In this document: positions 58,367-64,000 of the stretch, one piece after another
How the letters are laid out: every line of letters begins with the position of its first letter
Numbering within the stretch: the first letter of the stretch is position 1
NCBI RefSeq assembly: GCF_027409185.1
Contig: NC_084463.1
Span: 42,634,407 to 42,698,406 of the forward strand
Origin: Cynocephalus volans
Lineage: Eukaryota > Chordata > Mammalia > Dermoptera > Cynocephalidae
Length of the DNA stretch: 64,000 bases
Direction of reading: 5' to 3'
Notes under the pieces: generated by a model
Seen by the model: only the letters and a program-made list of their open reading frames with translations
Told to the model about the DNA's origin: nothing
The model's database searches: none
Made by a program: the position numbers and the translations under genes

Positions 58367-59021
58367 ACTATTGATAACATCTCATAGAACCACCAGAAAC
58401 AAAGCAAAACGGACCCAAAATCAGAGCTTTCAAACAAAACCATGGTCCTCTGAGGGAACCCCTCGTGGCCAGTTGCCTCAGATATGCCCAGAGATTCCTC
58501 CCTCCTGCTGTTCCTGCCTGAGGCTGCGCCCACCCCTTGCCTTACTGACTTTCTTGAACAAATGGATTCTGGCAGAAGTGATGACATTTCTGAGATTAGG
58601 TTATGTGGCTTCCCATCGTGGGCTTTCTCTCGCTCTCTCTGGGGAAGCTGGTGTCATGCTGTGCGCAGCTCAGAAGAGACGTCCACATGAGTGAGTCCAG
58701 AAGCCAAAAGTCCCACGCAAGTGCTTGGGAGCAAATCTTGCCCAAGCCAGGTTTGAGATGACTCCAACCCTGGAGGCACCCTGATCACAGCCTCCTGAGA
58801 GGCCACAGGACCCAGACACACTGCATTCAGATTCCTGCCTGTCAGACAGACACCGTGAGATAATAATGCATGTTGGTTGTTTGTGTTCAGCTGTTAAGAT
58901 TGGGGGTAACTTCTTATGCAAATATTTCCTCAGTTCCAGACCAAGATTAGCCATACGATGGATCTCTGTTTGGCTAGAACCTTGGGTCATATAGTGTGAT
59001 ATGAAAATTCACCTTAAGTAG

Positions 59022-59357
59022 CTGCCTTTATGCTGCTGTAACAGAATACAACAGACTGGGTGATTTATAAACAACAGAAATTTGTTTCTCACACAGTTCT
59101 GAGGCTGGGAAGTTCAAGGTCAAAGTGCTGGCAGGTTCAGTGTTTGGTGAAGGCCTTCTCATACATGGTGCTAAGTGTCCCTACATGGCAGAAGAGCAGA
59201 AGAGAATGAACCCACTCCTTCTAGCTCTTTTATGAGGTCCCTCGGTCCCTTGTCTTGTCCATGAGGGCTCTGCCCTTATGACTTACCTCCTAAAGTCCCC
59301 ACCTCTTAATACAATCAACATATGAATTTGGGGGGACATATTCAGACCATACCACTA
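59022..59357 (-). mobile_element. MaLR-type solo LTR (MLT1-like)
   Basis: Minus orientation: TGCTGCTGTAACAGAATACA, CTGGGTGATTTATAAACAAC, TGAGGCTGGGAAGTTCAAGG, ending CAACATATGAATTTGGGGGG and CAGACCATACCA. Confidence 0.6.
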
Positions 59358-59410
59358 GACTTTGCTCTCTAAATCAAGTGGTTAAGCAGTGAAACCCAAA
59401 TTTTCAAGCA

Positions 59411-59522
59411 GTTTGTTTGTTTTATTTATTTATGTTTTTGGTGGCTGGCTGGCACAGGGATCCAACCCAGGACCTTGGTGTTAGTAGGATGCTCTAACCA
59501 ACTGAGCTAACCAGCCAGCCCC
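59411..59522 (-). repeat. tRNA-Ile-derived SINE (CYN-like)
   Basis: Minus strand: GCTGGTTAGCTCAGTTGGTT, then AAGGTCCTGGGTTGGATCCC and GCCAGCCAGCCACC with an A/T-rich tail on the plus-strand left. Confidence 0.9.
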
Positions 59523-59942
59523 AAGGAATTTTATACCCAGTGATTAGAAGAAAGTACATTGTATAATAGTTGGGATTTCATAATAATGTCAGTTTTATTA
59601 TCGACTCCTAAACAGCTCTAGTTTATCAGATCAGGGCCGTGGGTTCCTAAGTCAGGCAGCTTTTGGTGGTAGCTGCTGAGAAACAAACAGTTCCACAGAC
59701 ACAAACAGGCACTTCCTGCCCATGGCCTGTGGGGGCTGCAGGGCTCTGGGGTCCGCTCGGCTGGATGTGTTTCCTGTGCCTTCTCATTCAGGGGCCCCAG
59801 AGCTAGCAGTCGGTAAGTGGCACTCATCCCACAGGGATGAGGCAGGCAGTATTTGCCGGATGATATTAAATCTCAGAGCGTCCAACTCTTTGCCACAGGA
59901 ATGCACTACCGTTTTCTCCATTCCACACTGAATATACATTAC

Positions 59943-60056
59943 TTTTATTTTTATTTTATTTTGTGGGGGAGGTGGCTGGCCAGTACAGGGATTGAACCCT
60001 GGATGTGAGTGTTATCAGCACCATGCTCTAACCAGATGAGCTACATGTCCAGCCCC
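59943..60056 (-). repeat. tRNA-Ile-derived SINE (CYN-like)
   Basis: Minus strand: TGGACATGTAGCTCATCTGG, TGGTGCTGATAACACTCACA, then GGCCAGCCACCTCCCCC and A-rich tail. ATGTGCATTATT / ATATACATTACT flank the element as a possible diverged duplication. Confidence 0.85.
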
Positions 60057-60111
60057 AATGTGCATTATTTTTTAAGGGTGGCCAAACATACCATCCTGAA
60101 ATATGCCACGT

Positions 60112-61260
60112 CGGACTTCTGATCAAGATGGCAGAATAGATGGTCCCCAGTTTCACTCTCTCCCACAATCAACCAATTTACAACTATTAAAAATCAATGA
60201 CAGGGGAGGGGGGAGGGAGAAGGGAGGGAGGTTTTGGTGATGGGGAGCAATAATCAGCTACAATGTATATCGACAAAATAAAATTTAAAAATAAATAAAT
60301 AAATAAATATATTAAGTTAAAAAAAAAAAAAAAATCAATGACAGCCAAGCTGGGGCTGCTAGAGCTCAGGGGAATAGGAGGAGAGACCTATAGAGCCCAT
60401 GAAGGCAGGAGTAGCCACGATGAGAGAAAGAAAGGATCACTCCAACTGTTTCAAGCCCCAGCCACTTCAGGTCTAAAGCTGGTGAGCACAGAGAGCAAGG
60501 GCTGGCAAAAGCCACAGCTGTGCCCTTCCCATGAAGTTGCCTGGAGGCAGCAGGGGAGAGGAGGGCATTGAAGGCCCCCAGGCCAGCAAGAACACTAAGG
60601 ACTCACATAGGAGTGAAGAGCCACAACAACTGAAAAAAAGAGCCACTCAGAGGCCAGTGAGTCATTGCAAGGGACCAGTACACGGCCTGTTCCATGGAAA
60701 GAGTTTGGAGTTTGGGTGGTGGGGGAGACATGCTCACCAGGGGAACATGCGGGCACAGCATGGACAGCTTATCTGCCCCCCAATCAGCACAGGACCACTC
60801 AGTGGTGACTGGTTAGGAATGTAGAACTGCAGGGGGTGCAGTTTGATTAGAAGACTCAGGCCCAGACCAGAGTTTCTACAACCCAGGTGTATTAAACCTA
60901 GAAGGACTGGAAGCCCCTTTGGCTCCCAAGCTGGAGTCGGGGAAGGGCCAAGGGCCTCTGTATCCAGCCCAGCATTGACCACCAAGCTGCTGCCAGAAGT
61001 GCCCCAGGCTCCCAGAGCCACACACTCCCAAATCCACATCCAGCCCAGCTACAACTGAGCCACTGCTAGAAGCCCCCCGGGCTCCCCTGCATAATGTGGG
61101 GGTACCATGGACCTCAATCACAACCCCCTGCCTCTTTCCTGTCTTCCATTCTATCCCATCCACCTTCCCCCAACTGTTCTGCAAAATCTTAGAATATCAA
61201 AAATAATAATAATAATAAATTAATTAACAACAACAAAAAGTAACAGTAACCTAAACAATA
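60112..61260 (+). mobile_element. LINE-1 5' UTR fragment, interrupted
   Basis: Begins CTTCTGATCAAGATGGCAGA and AATCAACCAATTTACAACTA, an L1 5' end. It continues as GC-rich 5' UTR-like sequence (GGAACATGCGGGCACAGCAT, TCAGGCCCAGACCAGAG) to an (AAT)n-rich stretch near 61,200. No ORF1 follows. It is split by a short L1 tail at 60,204-60,329. Confidence 0.6.
60204..60329 (+). mobile_element. Severely 5'-truncated LINE-1 tail with perfect TSD
   Basis: Only the last ~100 bases of an L1 3' UTR (GGGAGGGAGGTTTTGGTGAT, then ATCGACAAAATAAAATTTAA) plus a poly(A) tract. It is bounded by AAAAATCAATGACAG at 60,189-60,203 and 60,330-60,344, a 15-bp target-site duplication. Confidence 0.93.
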
Positions 61261-61407
61261 ACAATCAGTCCAAAATGGCCAATACTTGATTAATAACTGA
61301 CAGCTTCTCTCATCTTTGCCCCCACTTTCAACTTAGGACCAACCAAAGAAAGCCAGGTATGTGCCCCTAACCAATCACATAAGATGCCTCACTTGTGCTT
61401 AGCTTGT

Positions 61408-61483
61408 GTCCGAGTCTGTTTTGTGCTGCTAGAACAGAATACCACAGACTGCGTAGATTATAATGAACAGAAATTTATTTTTT
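61408..61483 (-). mobile_element. MaLR-type LTR end fragment
   Basis: GAGTCTGTTTTGTGCTGCTA, CAGAATACCACAGACTGCGT and AACAGAAATTTATTTTT match the first ~75 bases of the minus-orientation MLT1-like copies. Confidence 0.5.
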
Positions 61484-61496
61484 TAAAAAAATCCAC

Positions 61497-62030
61497 GTTG
61501 GCAGAAGGGTTAATTTTGAGCTGAAGGCAATTGAGAAGAAGATGCAAGAAAAGCTCTCTGTCCTCCCCCTACTTGCCGAAATGCAGGGCATAAATTTACA
61601 AAGGTGTCCCCCTCTCTTCTCTACCAGGCAGGACAAAAGTCATTCATCTGAGATGACTTTAGACCCTTATCAGCCAGAAGACAGCACCACAGGGATCCAC
61701 ATAACAAACTCACTAACTGACCTGCTTCTACCACTAGTTCCCCACGTATTTGCCTTTCCACAATTTGCTGCCCCAGAAGCTCAAAGTCCTTTTCCTTTGT
61801 CTCATCGCTTCTGTAAAAATGGATTGTCCTGCGTTGAAGATGCTGTATAAGCCAGAGATCTAACCACCTCTTCGAGAATTGCTCAGCTCCGGGCATCTCC
61901 CCTGTGTACATAAAATATGTATGTGATGAGACTTCGGTTTTCCTCTTGTTAATCTGCCTTTTGTTACAAGGGTTCCCAGCTAAGAACCTGGAAAAGGTAG
62001 AGGGAACTTTATTTTTCTTCTGCTACACTC
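61497..62030 (+). mobile_element. LTR (same local family), plus strand, most complete copy
   Basis: Begins near GGGTTAATTTTGAGCTGAAG; ends CCTCTTGTTAATCTGCCTTT, then GTTACAAGGGTTCCCAGCTA and GAACTTTATTTTTCTTCTGC. It is the best reference for the copies at 47,420 and 50,690. Retroviral class not determined. Confidence 0.5.
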
Positions 62031-62888
62031 TCCTCCCAAGAAGGACAGCCAAAACTCTCATGTCACAACAGCACCAGACTTCAAGTCCAGGATCTAACCT
62101 TGACACTAAGATGACAAATTCCTTGTCCTCCTCCCCCCCTCCCCAAGGTACGATGGAGAAACAGAGTGGGACAATTTGGGAGCAACTACAGTTTGTGACA
62201 GACAGGAACGCAGAAAGCTGGCAGTCACTGGCCCACAGGGAATCTGGAAGTTTTCTGCAGGAATGTTGCTGGGTCCCCCTCTGGGGGTCCCCCTTCTTGG
62301 TTAGGCAAAGGCTCTGCCCCTGGAACATTCCCTGACCATGGTTCTCCATGACTCCTGTGTGTGCCTTGGAAAGGTCTTTATCCAACACCCTCGGTCTCAG
62401 CTAAGGTGGGCTTTGGAGGATATGCTCTCACCATGGGCCCAGTGGCTTTCTCCACCTGCTTCATGCTCATGGAAACTTGGTGGCTTCAAGGTCTTTTTCT
62501 ATCTGTGGATCAATCAGAGTCTCTTTTAGTCCAGGCTAGGAGGGTGCTTCTGTTCATGCAAAAATTTAGGAAGAATTGCATGCAATGCCAGCCAGCTCTG
62601 GTGCAGCAGCTCCCCACACTTGTTGAGAGCTGGGCCTCTCTCCTGCTCTCCGGATTCAATTACATGGACTTGGAGACTTCAGGTCTTCTTTAGCCAAGAG
62701 ACTTTTTTATCTGGACATTTCATTCCTGTGAAAACATTTATTGGGTGCCACATGATTCCAAGCAAACATTTGAACAGGGATGAAATAGCTGGACTGTGGA
62801 CTTGGTTTCGGGTTTGAGACTTTTCTCAATAGTCACATCCTTGATTTGCAGATTGCTACAGCATCTTAATTTGTCCTGCAATACCTGT
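62031..62888. other. Non-coding sequence, possibly retroviral interior
   Basis: Follows an LTR and holds only short frames (the longest about 143 codons, overlapping the LTR). No domain recognised. Confidence 0.35.
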
Positions 62889-63632
62889 GTGATGGTTGAT
62901 TCTACGTGTCAACTTGGCCAGGCCATGGTGCCCAGCTATTTGGTCATAAACCAGTCTAGTTATCTCTGTGAAGGTATGGACCAAATTTAAGGCTGTTGAG
63001 GGGCAAATAATTTTCCAGAGGTTTATTGAGAGCCAAATGTGAGGATCGACCTGGGAAATCAAACCAACAAAGTTGGGAAGTGTTCTGAAGTCTATTGAAA
63101 CCTGAAGGATTTTATGAAAAAGTTTGGAAAAGGGAGAGGGACTCCCCACACCAGAGTTGTCCCGTTTCATTGCTGGGTAAAATACGAAGCTATAACCCAC
63201 AGATTACAGCACATGAGCCAAAAATGTCTATGTGCAGGAGGGAGCATCTTTGTACAAGACAATACTTTGGCTAATCTTAAAGATAACTTGGTGGCTAACT
63301 CAGAGTTAGGTGGCTGTACGTTAATTGGTAGAGTACATCAATAATTTCAAGAACTTACATGAATTCTTTATTTAAGAACAGAAAATCTCAGCCAAGCTGT
63401 GAAGTCCTTTCAAGGCAATTGATTTTTTTTTAGAACTGCTTGTGTAGCTGAGTCAGCTACAGGTCATCAAAGGTATATTTTTAGATGTGATTCACATTTA
63501 CAATCAATAGACTTTGAGTCAAGCAGATTGCTCTCTGTAATGTGGGTGAGCCTTATCCAAACAGCTGAAGGCCTTGAGAGCCAAGACAGAGGATTCAATG
63601 TAGAAGTGACAATTCTGCCTCCAGACAGTAAA
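62889..63632 (+). mobile_element. MLT2/ERVL-type LTR, split by another insertion
   Basis: The start reads GTGATGGTTGATTCTACGTG and TCAACTTGGCCAGGCCATGG (62,889-62,985). The body resumes near 63,470 with TTTTTAGATGTGATTCACAT, TAATGTGGGTGAGCCTTATC and ATTCTGCCTCCAGACAG. About 450 bases between are foreign. Class name from memory. Confidence 0.5.
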
Positions 63633-64000
63633 GGTTAATTTTGGGTGTCAACTTGACTGGGTTACAGGGTGATCAGATATGTGGTTAAACATTGTTCTGG
63701 GTGTGTCTGCGAGGGCATTTCTGGATGAGACTAACAATTGCATTGGTGGACTGAGAAAAGAAAATTGCCCTCCCTAATGTAGGTGAGCCTCGTCCAATCA
63801 GTTGAAGGTCTTAAGAGAAAATACTGGGGTCTCTGGAAAAAGAAGCCAGCAGATGGCCAGCCAGATAGCCAGACTTGAACTGCAGCATCAACCCTCACCT
63901 GAATTTCCGGCCTTCTGGCCAGAGATTTTGGATTTACCAGCCCCATGATTGTGTGAGCCAATTTCTTAGAATAAATCTCTCTCTGTCTATCCTACTAGTT
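63633..64000 (+). mobile_element. Second MLT2/ERVL-type LTR copy (runs off window)
   Basis: AAGGTTAATTTTGGGTGTCA, TGTTCTGGGTGTGTCTGCGA, GTCCAATCAGTTGAAGGTCT, TGTGAGCCAATTTCTTAGAA and TAAATCTCTCTC. Tandem with the previous copy, possibly the remains of a provirus or two insertions. Confidence 0.5.

Noticed and set aside
1-64000. CRISPR arrays, bacterial operons or other prokaryotic systems
   Set aside because: Splice sites, L1, SINEs and LTRs show mammalian nuclear DNA; no regularly spaced short direct repeats of CRISPR type were seen.

Overview
The window is mammalian nuclear DNA: exons with GT/AG introns, LINE-1 fragments on both strands, MaLR-type LTRs and at least nine copies of a SINE built on a tRNA-Ile head. 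That tRNA-Ile SINE, with an L1 3' end reading TATATCGACAAAATAAAA, fits my knowledge of colugo (Dermoptera) CYN SINEs. The species call is an inference. 

Layout: 1-9,000 is mostly L1 (old ORF2 remnants, then two younger minus-strand L1s, the longer one internally deleted at its 5' end). 9,000-15,700 is AT-rich and holds a GGAA microsatellite and a broken vomeronasal type-1 receptor gene. 15,780-41,300 holds a multi-exon plus-strand paralogue of DIDO1 (death-inducer obliterator). It has at least one 5' UTR exon, 14 coding exons with canonical splice sites and matching phases, a stop just after the SPOC domain and a poly(A) signal. 41,300-54,400 is a mosaic of LTRs and SINEs. 54,400-55,400 holds a GC-rich minus-strand intronless histone H3-like gene with CCAAT/TATA promoter, histone 3' stem-loop and U7-type downstream element. 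55,700-64,000 returns to SINEs, LTRs and an L1 5' UTR that was itself hit by a short L1 tail. 

Two loci deserve attention. (1) The DIDO1 paralogue keeps the frame through 3,660 nt except for one TAA in a 105-nt symmetric exon, yet its PHD finger has lost three of four ligands of zinc site 1 and the aromatic-cage Trp. It is either a surprisingly intact unprocessed pseudogene or a lineage-specific DIDO2-like gene without histone reading. (2) The 129-residue H3-like protein has K36 replaced by Met, a remodelled tail, and an in-frame loss of seven residues at the H3-H3' interface, while keeping all the signals of a replication-dependent histone gene. Expression of either cannot be judged from sequence alone.
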